Source: Durusdinium trenchii
Lineage: Eukaryota; Sar; Dinophyceae; Suessiales; Symbiodiniaceae
Length of the DNA: 64,000 nucleotides
Assembly: GCA_963970005.1 (NCBI GenBank)
Contig: CAXAMN010021113.1
Location: 557,901-621,900 of the forward strand
Direction of reading: 5' to 3'
This document shows, piece after piece, positions 1 to 10,629 of this stretch. The stretch's first letter is position 1. Every line of letters begins with the position of its first letter. Under the pieces are notes generated by a model. It saw only the letters and a list, made by a program, of their open reading frames with translations, had not been told where the DNA came from and did not search any database. Both the position numbers and the translations under genes were made by a program.

Positions 1-38
1 CACTCACTCACTCACTCACTCACTCACTCACTCACTCA
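1..38. repeat. (CACT)n microsatellite
   Basis: Perfect tetranucleotide run at the window edge; it probably continues upstream. Confidence 0.95.
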
Positions 39-337
39 TACACACCTCCTCCCTCCCCTCCTTCTCATCCTCGTCCACCACATCATCACTTATACTACAC
101 GTCTTAGCACAACCGCCTCATATACCTTCTCTCCTCACACTTCGTTCTTGACTTTTCATCTCACTACTCCGTCTCCCATGTGATGTTCACATACAATTGA
201 AATTTGTAAAACTTATCATGTGGGGTTATCCGGTCCTTTTTTATTTCAATCATTTGCATTGGGAGGGGCCATGATCCAATCACGGAAGAGGGTCTGAATA
301 TGACGCGTAACTTGGCACAAAAGAGATAGTACGTTCA

Positions 338-425
338 TCTGACTGGTACTCAGTCGGGAATGAGGGAATGACCCCTCTCGATACCTTAGGATCCATTCTC
401 TCATTCCTTACTGAGCACCAGTCAG
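338..425. mobile_element. Short palindromic inverted-repeat element
   Basis: Left arm CTGACTGGTACTCAGT, then GGAATGAGGGAATG. The right arm is its near-exact reverse complement (CATTCTCTCATTCC then ACTGAGCACCAGTCAG). It would fold as one hairpin of about 33-bp stem. Confidence 0.6.
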
Positions 426-564
426 TCATTGAGTTCTGCCATGAAGTTGGAGGCTGGAAGGGCTTCCCTTCCAAAGGGAGTGGGCCTCCACATGGACTTG
501 GAGCCGGTGGGACGGATATTCTGAGACGGGTGTTAAGGGGATTCAACCATTTGTCTTTTCAGAT

Positions 565-885
565 TCACTTTGGTTTGATGAGTTGATCTTTTCCTTTTGA
601 TTGCAATTTGATTGCATGGGCTTCCGTCAGGACAGGTGGAGGAGCCTGACCAAGCCAAGCTAACGAGTTCCCACAGCCAATTGAGGCCAATTGCTTTCCA
701 AGTCTACTCAAATGCCATTCATAAACAGTCCATGCGTCGCACATTAAGGTGGTTTTAAGATACTCTATGGCAATGGTCCATGTAGGAAAGTATTTGAGAC
801 CCATGGAATGTTGGGGATTTGTGACCAGTGCTTCGCAAAGCTCTTTCCATTCCACCAGTTGGGGTATAGTATCCTTCACACACAT
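565..885 (-). CDS. Hypothetical - strand ORF, 106 residues
   Basis: Starts MCVKDTIPQLVEWKELCEAL and contains YLKTTLMCDAWTVYEWHLSR. Protein-like but unrecognised, and on the strand opposite to all other supported genes. Confidence 0.22.
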   Translation of the reverse strand: MCVKDTIPQLVEWKELCEALVTNPQHSMGLKYFPTWTIAIEYLKTTLMCDAWTVYEWHLSRLGKQLASIGCGNSLAWLGQAPPPVLTEAHAIKLQSKGKDQLIKPK

Positions 886-2154
886 TTCTAGTGGAAGTCG
901 TCCACACGAAGAGACCAGTCAACTGTGAGACCAGTCCAGATCACGACGCCAACTAAAGGGTTTCCAGCTTCTTTGCTGGAGTTTGCGCGCTGTTTTTATC
1001 TGTGGAGGGACCCTTTGAAAAGACCTTGAAGATCCCCAAGGCTGTCAACTTACATGGTGACCTGGAATGTACGGTGTTGACCCGATATCAGGCATGTTCG
1101 ACATGTTCGACTTGGCCAACCGTGGTCTCAAGTCTTATCCGATACGACCTCCATTACACCACATATTAATAGCTTTGGCTGCTGCTAATGGATGATCGGC
1201 ATGTGGAAGCCTGAATCTTGACAAGCAGACATGCCCAGGTGCATTCCGCCCGGGCATTCTCTCATTTCTTCCCTGCGCCCACTTGTTTCTTCTTGATGCC
1301 CAAGATACTCACATGCGCAGGACTATCCCTGCGTTGCTTTGGCCAGCCAACCGCCTGATGCACTTGCTCTGAGGAGCAACTATACTAAGTATAGACTTGA
1401 GCGTGTTCAAGTAGGGCCTCTTTGATCTGGAAACGCCGATATGAGTGCTTGCTGTGTCTAAGCGCAGATATCTGTGGAGCACAGTTGCATACAGCTAAGC
1501 CGGGTGGTGGCTTCATTTTTTTAAAATGTGCAGCCTTTCTTGGACAAGTGAACCCACTGACCAATATTCTTAAAGTGAGCTGAAGCTTGCATCCAACAAA
1601 CTTAGCAGTTCTGTTAACTGGCGGTTAGACGCGGGCTGAAGCCCCTGGGACTGCCCAACTTGTTTATTATTTGTTTGTCATCAACTTTCAGCTTGCTGGA
1701 GCCAGCTCCTAACCCCCATGTCCTCACAGCCGGACGCGAGGTTTGTCGATTGGGTGGCCAAGTCCTTCGCACCAAAACACCACATCTTCCAACCCATCGA
1801 GGCGCTCTGTTTTCGGCACGCCCGATCCGGAGCATAATCGAAACAATTGTTGTTCACACCATGTTTTTTGTAAGGCGAATCTATAGTTTGGGTCCCAATA
1901 CTTGTAACAACCGATCAACAAGTACCACTATAAATGATAAAGGCTTTGACTAACCAAAACATCATCATCCACCCCTGTTGCAGGGAATGGGAAGTATCCG
2001 TCGGGTTCGTCATGCGTCGATCCGGATCGGCTGAAGGATCGAAAAAATCCGAAGTGTTGGCTGCAAGTGTTTTTCAGGTCCTACACAAGCAATTCAATTG
2101 GTAGGGTTTGTTGATGTGTTGTTGATTTGCAGACCTGGTTCTTCCAAGTGACGG
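886..2154. other. No gene seen
   Basis: Open frames here are short and conflict on both strands. No repeat longer than about 20 bp was recognised. Confidence 0.5.
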
Positions 2155-2250
2155 AACTTGATCCCCTGGTTTGAGGTCACTTAGGCCGGTAGAAGGTCAC
2201 TTGGGGACTCCAAAAAGGTCACTTTGAAGAAACTGGAGGTTCTGCAGGTC
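2155..2250. repeat. Direct repeat copy 1 (CTTGATCCCCTG ... CTTGGGGACTCCAAA)
   Basis: Shares ACTTGATCCCCTG, GATCACTTAGGC-like and CTTGGGGACTCCAAA blocks with 12337-12445. Confidence 0.5.
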
Positions 2251-3057
2251 CCAAAGATCTGTTTGAAACATGTTGAAGCATGCCAAACGAGGCCATTTTT
2301 TTTTGGCGAATCATGTTTTTTTTTGCAAGAACGTCCACGAAATCTGATGATAGAAACTGTTTGGGCACTGTCAAGTTGGATGCTTTGTCTGGGAAGGAGA
2401 TGCAGCCATCCAAGAGCTTCAGAAGCCGATGTCGCGGCTGTCGCCATCTTGATTTGGTCAAGCCTCCCCCAATTACGGTGTTTTGAGCTGAAACTTGCGA
2501 GAGTGTTGGCTTCTTGTACTATATATATATAGCGCTTTATGGCTTTATGTTCTATGGCTGGCTATACTTTGTATATGTGTCAGGTTGCATCTCCAAGTCA
2601 TCCAAGTTCACCGACACGTTTCTTTCGTTTTCGCACATGGCCGTTGCAGGTGGCCGATGTACTGCAACGGCAAAGTTTGGTGAACTCCAGCATGTGTCAC
2701 GACTTTGCTGCTTGGGCAGAAACATGTTTAAGCTTGGGAAATCATGAAAACAAATAAGCTTTGTGTGTAAAGTTCGCATTTTTTGGGGGGTGATCTCGAT
2801 GATGTTCTTAAGGGTCCGGTGACGGGATCGGCAGCGGAGGGGCTATTTTCAGCCTCTCAATCCACTTGGAGCATCTCAACAGGTTGAGTCCTGGAGTTGG
2901 CAAGTAGACCAAGACATATACCAAGACCCATGCAAAAGTCGAAGCACCAGCGTTGACCACCTACCTCATTGTTGGTATTGTTGATCGGTGTGGATAGGTG
3001 ACAGGAGCTTTGTTCGATGATCTTAGTACTTTCTGAGAAGGTGGGCCGGGGTACACC

Positions 3058-3247
3058 ATGGTACACCCTGTTTTTGGCACCGAACCGAAGATCACAACCC
3101 ATGTGTTCCACCCCTCACGCCAGGTCACAGAGGGCCTGTGGTTTCTCTACGCCAAGGGTGCTGAACTCCACCCGGAGGAGCACGTCTTTCGGGATCACAT
3201 CATCCTGCGCCCTGTGGCGTTCGCTGCGTTCGCTGCGTTCGCTGTTT
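3058..3247 (+). CDS. Exon-like segment of unknown gene
   Basis: Frame MVHPVFGTEPKITTHVFHPS followed by VTEGLWFLYAKGAELHPEE and HVFRDHIILRP. A CAG-GTCACA site inside could be an acceptor or a donor. After 3218 it runs into a short CGTTCGCTG tandem and is probably non-coding. Confidence 0.35.
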
Positions 3248-4047
3248 GCGTTGGGCGTGCGGCTGGGAGCTGTTGCGTAGCACGCAGCCAGGAGTTTCGG
3301 ATGTGATTTTGGTGTCTTTAATAAGCAGTAGAAAGTCTTGAAGATTTAGCTTTGAGCAAAGACCAAAAGGACTTCCAATCGGAGTCGACGTGCAAGCAAC
3401 ACCGCGTTTGCATTTGGAAGAGTTTCCTATAACCTTGGAAGCCATAATCTTACATCATCGTTGAACATTCAACTTGGGCCATCGGTCCAATCCCTGGTGG
3501 ACCCTCTGGTGGGTTGACCAAGTGGTTGACCATGTCTACTAGTGTTCATGTTTGGCATTCAACTAGGGTCCCCGTGGTGCAATGACCCACAGCCATCTGT
3601 CTTCTGTGGCCGAAATCGCCATCCACAGATCCTGGGGACCCGCAGGTCCGCTCGGCTGCTCGACCGGAATCCCCCGATCTCCTCATCGATCCTTAGTACG
3701 CTCGACCCGCGACCCGGGGCAGCACCAGGTTCCTCAGCTGTTGACTTCGGGTCCGAGCAGGTACGCCCATGCAGCTCGGCTGCCCAAAGCCTCATGGTCT
3801 ACGATGCGGCAATGGCAGCGGTATCTGCGGCAGCTGGACTTGTCCATGGCCAGGCTGGACATGTCAATAATGGGCTGTCAATGCATTGAAGAGACTGCCG
3901 GTGTTCCAGACCGAACTGGGTTTTCCGACCCCCAACCGCCCTGGAAGCTTTGGGAAATAGACCAGGACAAAGACCCCTTGACGCGCCGAAACGGACCCGA
4001 TCACGAGCCGAGACGGACCCGACACGGAATACGATACGGTACAGAGC

Positions 4048-4138
4048 CTACACCCCCAAGTACCTCCTGAGAAGGTGTTTGAACCCTCCTGGCACCCACC
4101 CCAGTCCCACCTTCTGAGGTTCGGTACGACTGGAGGCC
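4048..4138. mobile_element. Hairpin element copy (CCAAGTACCTCC arm)
   Basis: Member with the middle CTCCTGGCACCCACCCCAG. The right arm ends TTCGGTACGACTGGAGGCC. Confidence 0.7.
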
Positions 4139-4385
4139 AAACGGCCTGGAGAGCCTTCGAAATCATTCCCAGGGCTGAAGAGGTCCACAGCTCGGTCAAA
4201 GTGGTCAGTCATGTCGGGTTCCTCATTCGCCTCTTCCAGACGTCCATCACACGTGCGTGTGGCGGTGGTGGTTGCCGCGGGCGATGTCAGGATCAAGAAA
4301 CAATTCACCTTTGCGCGCGAAGCATTGCTGTGGAACTGGCGCTTGCAATTGCCAACCTTCCTTCATACAGAGCCACTAGCCGATT

Positions 4386-4408
4386 CTGAGAGAGAGAGAG
4401 AGAGAGAA
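4386..4408. repeat. (GA)n microsatellite
   Basis: Eleven GA units. Confidence 0.9.
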
Positions 4409-4805
4409 CGAGTGGCAAGGAAAGACGGCCCTAAAGCAGATATAATAGAAAAGATGTCAAACACTGCCATTGCATTTTGAACATGCGTTTATTTGGAAGT
4501 TCCTGTGATTTTTTCTACCTCTACCAGCACATACCAGCACACAGCGGTCACCACCTGCTACAGTCTCCAAGTGGCATGGGTGCTTCTATATTCATACTCC
4601 AACCTCACCATGTCTTCATTCATAGCACCCCGACTGGTTCGACCCAACTGGCGAACGGCACCTCATCGACACCTCAAGCTTCAACCTATAGCAATGGCCT
4701 CCAACCCAAAAACGCGATGGCCTCCACCGGGTCGCTTCTTGCTCCGTTCGTAGCGATGGCCTCCAACCTCTATAGCGATGGCCAATACCAGTGCGATCGA
4801 CCGAG

Positions 4806-4916
4806 GAATCAAAGCTTTCAGATCGATCTCGCGCCGCCCTTTCTGACGCTCGGCGTGGCGGTTACGCCGGTCGGGTGGAGCTCAGAGCTGCTCAGCGGGT
4901 CAGCGGGTCACGGATG
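4806..4916 (+). CDS. Exon-like GC-rich island
   Basis: One frame reads ESKLSDRSRAALSDARRGGY (coil-like), another IDLAPPFLTLGVAVTPVGW. Which is real, if either, cannot be decided by eye. Confidence 0.22.
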
Positions 4917-4999
4917 ACGAACGGGTGCACGGGGGTCCCGACCCGACACCGAAGCGGGCTCCCGGCCTTCAAAATGTATTGAGGGCCCGGATTCTTAGG

Positions 5000-5834
5000 G
5001 CGGAACAAAAACACGAAGTGACCCCGATCACAAAGCCGGACGGCCTACACAGAACGGCGATTGCGCACGTGAAATGGTGAAAGCTACGAAGGAATCGACC
5101 AACCGTGACTAACCTTTCGGTAGATGTTTTGACTCGGTGGATGCGCCCCAGTTGCAGATTTGCACTTGGACAGTGAACGAAGAACCTTAATTGGTAAGTA
5201 CCTGTAAATACCTTGGTGAGGTAATTATCTCAGTATCTCCATTAAACAAAAAAGAACATGTCATGTCTCATCCCTTGCTTTGTTTTGGCCACTCTGATCA
5301 TACGACATACAATTAGGTGATCCCACGTACATCCCAGTGGTGGTGCACGTCGAAGCTACCGACCCGACAGGGATCCTTGTGGGCACCTGTTTTTTCTACT
5401 CCTGAGGTGGAATCAGGTCGAATCGTACCTTCATTCTCGCATTGCTTCAAGACACACCAGTTGAGATGGGTGACATTTTGGCATGGGCTCATCAGAGATC
5501 GTCGGATGCAGCACACCAGGAACTACTGCTACTTGCCCTTGGCAATTCCACCGGAGGTGCTGTGTGCGGGGGTGCGGGGCGGGGGGGTGGCAAGGAATAA
5601 GACATTTGGCCTTCCAAGCAGTGGAAGAGGAGACCAAAGGAGATACATTTATATAGTTGTTCGCCGGTCAGCAATATACATGAATCCCAAAAAAAATCGG
5701 GCTCCACTGCAATGAGCTCAAGCCAAGGTGCCGGGAGTGTGTGTTTGTTTTTGTTGTTAATGCCTTCAAACGCACTGGTGTTGTTGTTTATAATTGAGGA
5801 GCTGACGCCCAACGGCGGGCTAACAGAGGCGTCG
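5000..5834. other. No gene seen
   Basis: Mixed-composition DNA before the TTG repeat. The frame at 5317-5715 has no coding look. Confidence 0.45.
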
Positions 5835-5872
5835 CTGGGGGGTGGTTGTGGTTGTGGTTGTTGTCAACGACG

Positions 5873-5909
<37 letters not shown>

Positions 5910-6020
5910 GGTTGTGGTTGTTGTTGTGGTTGTTGTTGTGGTTGTTGTGGTTGTTGTTGTTGTTGTGGTTGTTGTGGTTGTTGTTGTTGTTGTGGTTGTG
6001 GTTGTGGTTGTGGCTGTGGT
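5835..6020. repeat. (TTG)n/(TGG)n microsatellite
   Basis: About 185 bp of TTG with interspersed TGG and a unique CAACGACG near 5865. The long homopolymer ORFs over it are artefacts. Confidence 0.95.
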
Positions 6021-6117
6021 GGTCATCCTTCTTTGGATCGCGCCGAGGTGCACAATCCCTTCGGTGAGACAAAGCTTTGTGCCCTGGGGCTTCAGGCCGG
6101 GCTTTGGTCGGCATGCC

Positions 6118-6220
6118 CCTACACCTCCAGTCGTACCTCCGCAGAAGGTATGACTGGACCCTCCTGGCACCCACCCCAGTCCCACCGAACCTCAGGTTCG
6201 GTACGACTGGAGGCCTAGGG
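6118..6220. mobile_element. Hairpin element copy
   Basis: CCAGTCGTACCTCC left arm and GGTACGACTGGAGGCCTAGG right arm; same middle as the 4.0 kb copy. Confidence 0.7.
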
Positions 6221-6920
6221 TGTCTTTGGCTGCTTGGGATGGGTCGTGACCCACCATGTTCGCCCGACCAGTCTACCATGGTTGCCAGCTTGTTGCCGCG
6301 ACATCATGTAGGTCAACTGGTCGGTCAACCGGGTGCCATGACCGGTCAGCCAGTCGGTGTTCGTTGTGTTCGTTTGGACCCACGTTTTCTTCGACTCTCC
6401 GTGGCTTTCTTCGTTTTGGTGGCCGCGTTGTCCGGCCCATCATGTTGGATCGGTGTGGCGTTGGTGATGCAGGAAGAAGGATCTAAGATCCTCAACCTTG
6501 ATGCATTTCTCCAAATACACAGAACCACAGTGTGAGCCGCAGTCTGCAATTCGGCAATCTTCGGAATATGACACATTCTGCAATTTTTGTTTGCCAACTA
6601 TTGATCCAACTTCTTTCAACTCGGAGTGCATGTTGACTCATGTTTTTTTATTGGCGGCATGGATTAGGATCGCACTCTCCTTCCACATGATTGAGAAACC
6701 ACCATAGATAGCCTGACCTACGCATTTGCTTGCGGGTTGGTTGATAATCGAGGGGTGGTGACCAAGTGGTGACCAAGTGGTCGTCCAATCCTGGCACAGA
6801 ACCCCTTTTTGTTCCTTACAGAACCCCTTTCGGCCGCACATGCTCGACACCACATCGTTCTCGACATGTTCGACCGAACCCGTCGGGTCTGTCGTACAAA
6901 AAGGACCTAGCTGAGAGACC

Positions 6921-7011
6921 TATAAGGATCCAAGTACCCTCTGAGAAGGTGGGACTGGGGTGGGTGCCAGGAGGGTCCAGTCGTACCTTTTGAGGAGGTG
7001 GATCCCTAGGG
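6921..7011. mobile_element. Hairpin element copy, inverted middle
   Basis: Middle reads GGGTGGGTGCCAGGAGGGTC, the reverse complement of the 4.0 kb copy. Right end GATCCCTAGG. Confidence 0.7.
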
Positions 7012-7810
7012 ATATATAGGATCCGAACCAAAGTGAACACGGACCATGGGTCCGTTTCCATGTCCGCTTCGCCTTGTAGAACGCGCCTCCAACCCTGCCA
7101 GGCGAACACCAGCAACTCCACGGCTCCCTGGCCGTACGGCTCCCTAGACCTCCACGGCTTCCACCCATTTCACACCTCCACTCCATGACCCTCCGTGGCT
7201 CCACTCGACGACCGACTTGTACCGGAGAGGGGGGGAGAAAGTCTGAAAACGGCTCGAGGCTCCATGCGAGCTTGGGGAGAGGTGATTTTTTTCCTTGATA
7301 TGGTCGATCTTGTATTTGGTGTTGTTTGGTGAAAAAGGTGTAGGAACACTGCTGGATAATTTGGGCTGGGGTGCCCTAGGTTCATTGACTCATTTCGTGA
7401 GGTTGCATGTTTGTTGATTGCCCCTTGGGCCCATCACATGAGGGCACGACATTCTGAGGAAGTGTTTCGGTATGATCCTTAGCCGAAGGTGGCGAATCAT
7501 CTGACTATAACTTATTAACCTGCATCGTGAGGGAATATGGACAAACCGGACAAAGGACAAAAGGATTGTGTGTGTATGAATACTGTCAAAGCCAATCAAA
7601 CACTTGAACAAAATTCACAACCATGCTAGGTCATAGGTTGACATCTCTGAAATGGATGTTTCTTTTTCGCAAGGCAACGAAGTTGCAGGGGTTTTGACCT
7701 TGTCCCATGTTTGGTTTGTCATGACAATTTTGACCATGTGCCTGCCGATCCTCTTAGAGTTCTTGGGTGCAACATTCGTAAACCAAAACTCACTCGGCCT
7801 CCAACTTGAG

Positions 7811-7968
7811 GTGGGGCACGCAGCTCACGGTAGAGGAGCACCTCGACCGGCCGGAGGCGACGGTTCCCGTGAGCGGTGCGCAGCTGGGTGCGCGAGCGGA
7901 TCGGCGAGCTCGGCCGAAGCGACGCCAGGCAGATGTGCGCACCGGACTTCATCAGCTACCTCGGGGTG
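7811..7968 (+). CDS. Exon-like GC-rich island in two frames
   Basis: After TTGAG it reads WGTQLTVEEHLDRPEAT up to 7862. A second frame from about 7871 reads RSWVRERIGELGRSDARQMC and FISYLGVK, followed by GTGAGT. Both look coding. They may be two exons with an unrecognised tiny intron, or one exon with a frameshift. Confidence 0.35.
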
Positions 7969-8028
7969 AAGAGTGAGTTGATTGTTACTGATCCAAACGC
8001 ATGTTAAAGCAACTATAGTTACAGCATC

Positions 8029-8496
8029 ATGGTGTTCTGGTCCTTGCGCGATCTGACAATCAGTGCAGCCCTATGTCAGATGGCATATGACAATTGCTTC
8101 GCTGGGCAGGTCCTTCTCTCAGGCTGCATGGTGGCTCTATTGGCTGCCTTGTGGCCCTTCTTCCAGGCCTGTTACACGAGAGGGACCTTCGGAGAGAGAT
8201 GCTGTCGTGACCAGGGGTGGATCATGGTGATTACTCTCATGTCGCAGTGTCTCACAGAGGGTAGCTTTGTGAGTATTGTGGATGATCTATGGGGGAATAT
8301 TTGCTGTTTTGGTTTAACATGGTTTTACCTTGTTAAATGTGTGTTTCCCCTCGGTGGGTTTTGGGCTTGGCTTTGCTTGGTTTTGGCTGTTGGCTTTTGC
8401 TTCTGTGGCTCTCTAGCGTTTGTTGGTTGGGGACGTTTGGTGTTTGAAAGGAATATTAAACACATACTTACGGTTGTTGGACCGGAGCAGTGCTGA
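8029..8496 (+). CDS. Hydrophobic 155-residue ORF
   Basis: Starts MVFWSLRDLTISAALCQMAY. It has several membrane-like stretches (VLLSGCMVALLAALWPFF; WAWLCLVLAVGFCFCGSLAF). The T/G-rich composition by itself favours such residues. It lies 60 nt after a GTGAGT donor. It may be an unspliced membrane-protein exon or chance. Confidence 0.25.
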   Translation: MVFWSLRDLTISAALCQMAYDNCFAGQVLLSGCMVALLAALWPFFQACYTRGTFGERCCRDQGWIMVITLMSQCLTEGSFVSIVDDLWGNICCFGLTWFYLVKCVFPLGGFWAWLCLVLAVGFCFCGSLAFVGWGRLVFERNIKHILTVVGPEQC

Positions 8497-8499
8497 GCT

Positions 8500-10570
8500 T
8501 GTGAATTGTCAAGGAAAGCAAAAAAGGACCAAGGGACAGGGACACAAACAATATTTTAAGTTTCAATGATTGTAAGCGGAGTAAGAAGGCCACAAAAAAC
8601 AAGAAACGAAAACACATTAAGTGTCCGCCTTATATGTTGAATGATGTTGAATGTATCCATTGAATTCCTGCGTTTATGCGCTTCCGTGGGGATGAGCTAC
8701 AGTAGTCGCTTTTTAGTTTCTGATTGCCGTGAGGGCTTTCGGGCTGGCAGTGTTATAGACTCGAGGGCAGTGGGCCGACTTCACAGGTCTTTACTTGAGG
8801 GTTGGGAAGGGCTGTGACCAGGTCTCAATGGGTGACTTGTTCAGAATAAAGCTAGCTGGACTGGACGACTGTGCGCCAGGACCCTCCGATAGAAGCGAAC
8901 GTGAGAAAACGGAGTAAAGGCGGAATTGGCGGGGCCATGGCATCGAAGGGAAGCCGCCTTTTTGGAAGTGACCGGGCCATCAAGAAGTCTAAGTTACAGT
9001 TCATGTAAGCGTCCAAGTGTCTTCCGAGCAACGTCCAAGCATCGCCTCCTGCGAGGGCCGGAAGTTGGGACAATGCAGAAACCATTCAAAGAGGTACTAC
9101 TTTCAGAAAAGGAGTCTCAACAGGTCCCATCATGGCTCCTGACCTTCTCCCTGGATGTTTGGTATACTAAAAGGTTAGGCTTTTTCCACGATGTTCTCGA
9201 TGGGTTGCTGAAGCACCTCGTTGTTCTCGTGGCGGGCTCTGGGAATTTGGTCACTGAAGTTGAGAACATGAGATTTACACTTATAGTGTTTTTTAGAGGT
9301 CCCCGAGACGGAGGTGAGGATCAGACTCTTTCGTTCGTCAAGTGTTGCCTCTGATGAAAGAAAAGATGCTGACCATGAATGAAGGGCTGAACACACATTC
9401 ATGGTTGCTTGTTCTGCCGATCAGGCTCAAAGTTCAGCCAGGAAAGCATCATAAAAAGAACAATCACACAGACAGTTCCGCGCAAGATGAACAACGGAAC
9501 ATCTTGAGGGTGGAGGAGTCCCACAATGTGGAGGACATACTAAGCCTGCAGATGAAGGAAGGTCCTTTAAACATCTGTGTCATTCAATTCAATCACCGAA
9601 ATAGAAAAGCAACACAATGCCGAGGGACCTCAAGACCATCCTGAAAACATCCCATCTCACCATATCCAAGTGGCCTGGTGTCCACTAGATTCTTCACCTC
9701 ACAGTGTACAACAATCAACCAGCGAAGGGGTAGGATTTACATCAAGATTCATGCAATGGTACCTACCGTAGCATACTGCCCCCTCAGTATTGCTCTTAAG
9801 AGGTCTTCTTATGGCGCCCGAAGGCGGGGACCAGCTGGCGCCAGCTGTCTCTTCGCTCGGCTTGGGGTTGGTTTCAGTCACAGCCTCCGCGACATGTTGG
9901 AGACCTTTTTACTTAAGAGTCCATAGACTTGCCATAGACCCATGGACCAGAACATGCACATCAAAATTCCTGGGACTCTCTTGTGGTCTGTCGATCCCGA
10001 CTTTAAGAGCTCCAAGCGCCAAAACCCATCCTCCAATCCTTGTGCAGCGAACAGGTCTCGCGGTCGGAGACCGAAGTCTTAGAGCGTTGCATCCTTCGGG
10101 TCCAGAAGAGCCCGAAGTCTTAGAGCCCGAAGGCTCTGAAGGCTCTGAAGCATTCATGTCACACCGTCAGACCGAGTGGCCTGAAAACGGCTTTTTAACA
10201 CCGTCAGACCGCGGTGGAAGTTGGCCTGAAAAGCTGAAGCCAACATGCTTTTACAAATAACATCACCTCCACCTTGAGAGGGAAGACGTTTTCCAGAACT
10301 AAAGGACGGTTTTTATTGGTATGGAATGGGGAAGGAAGCAGGTGGAAGGTTTCCATCAGCAGAATCTCCTACATCACCAGCACCGCCCTTATGTCACACA
10401 GAAACACATCCCAAAGAGACAAGGCTATTTGAAAGACAAGGCTATCCCCAAACTCTCATGATACTTTTGCCAAAAGTCTCAGAGACACCCAACTCACCAG
10501 GTCCCAACAGAGGTGGGTCAGAACCCTTTTTGTATCGACTATCCCAGTTCCAACGTCGGCCGATCGCCAG
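8500..10570. other. No gene supported
   Basis: Several 80-150 codon frames overlap on both strands without a preferred one. Around 10060-10150 a small repeat of GCCCGAAGTCTTAGAG and GGCTCTGAA occurs. Confidence 0.45.
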
Positions 10571-10629
10571 GAGCTTTAAGCGCCTCCGAGCGGCAAGCAC
10601 TTCAGGTGGCGCGCCAGGCGATCAAAAAG
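10571..10629 (+). CDS. Coiled-coil gene exon
   Basis: Reads ALSASERQALQVARQAIKK after CGCCAG, with a GC donor (GCACGC). The frame stays open downstream to a GT at 10679, an alternative end. Confidence 0.5.

Noticed and set aside
5712..6279. Long poly-Cys, poly-Val, poly-Leu, poly-Asn and poly-Thr frames
   Set aside because: All are readings of the TTG/CAA microsatellite.
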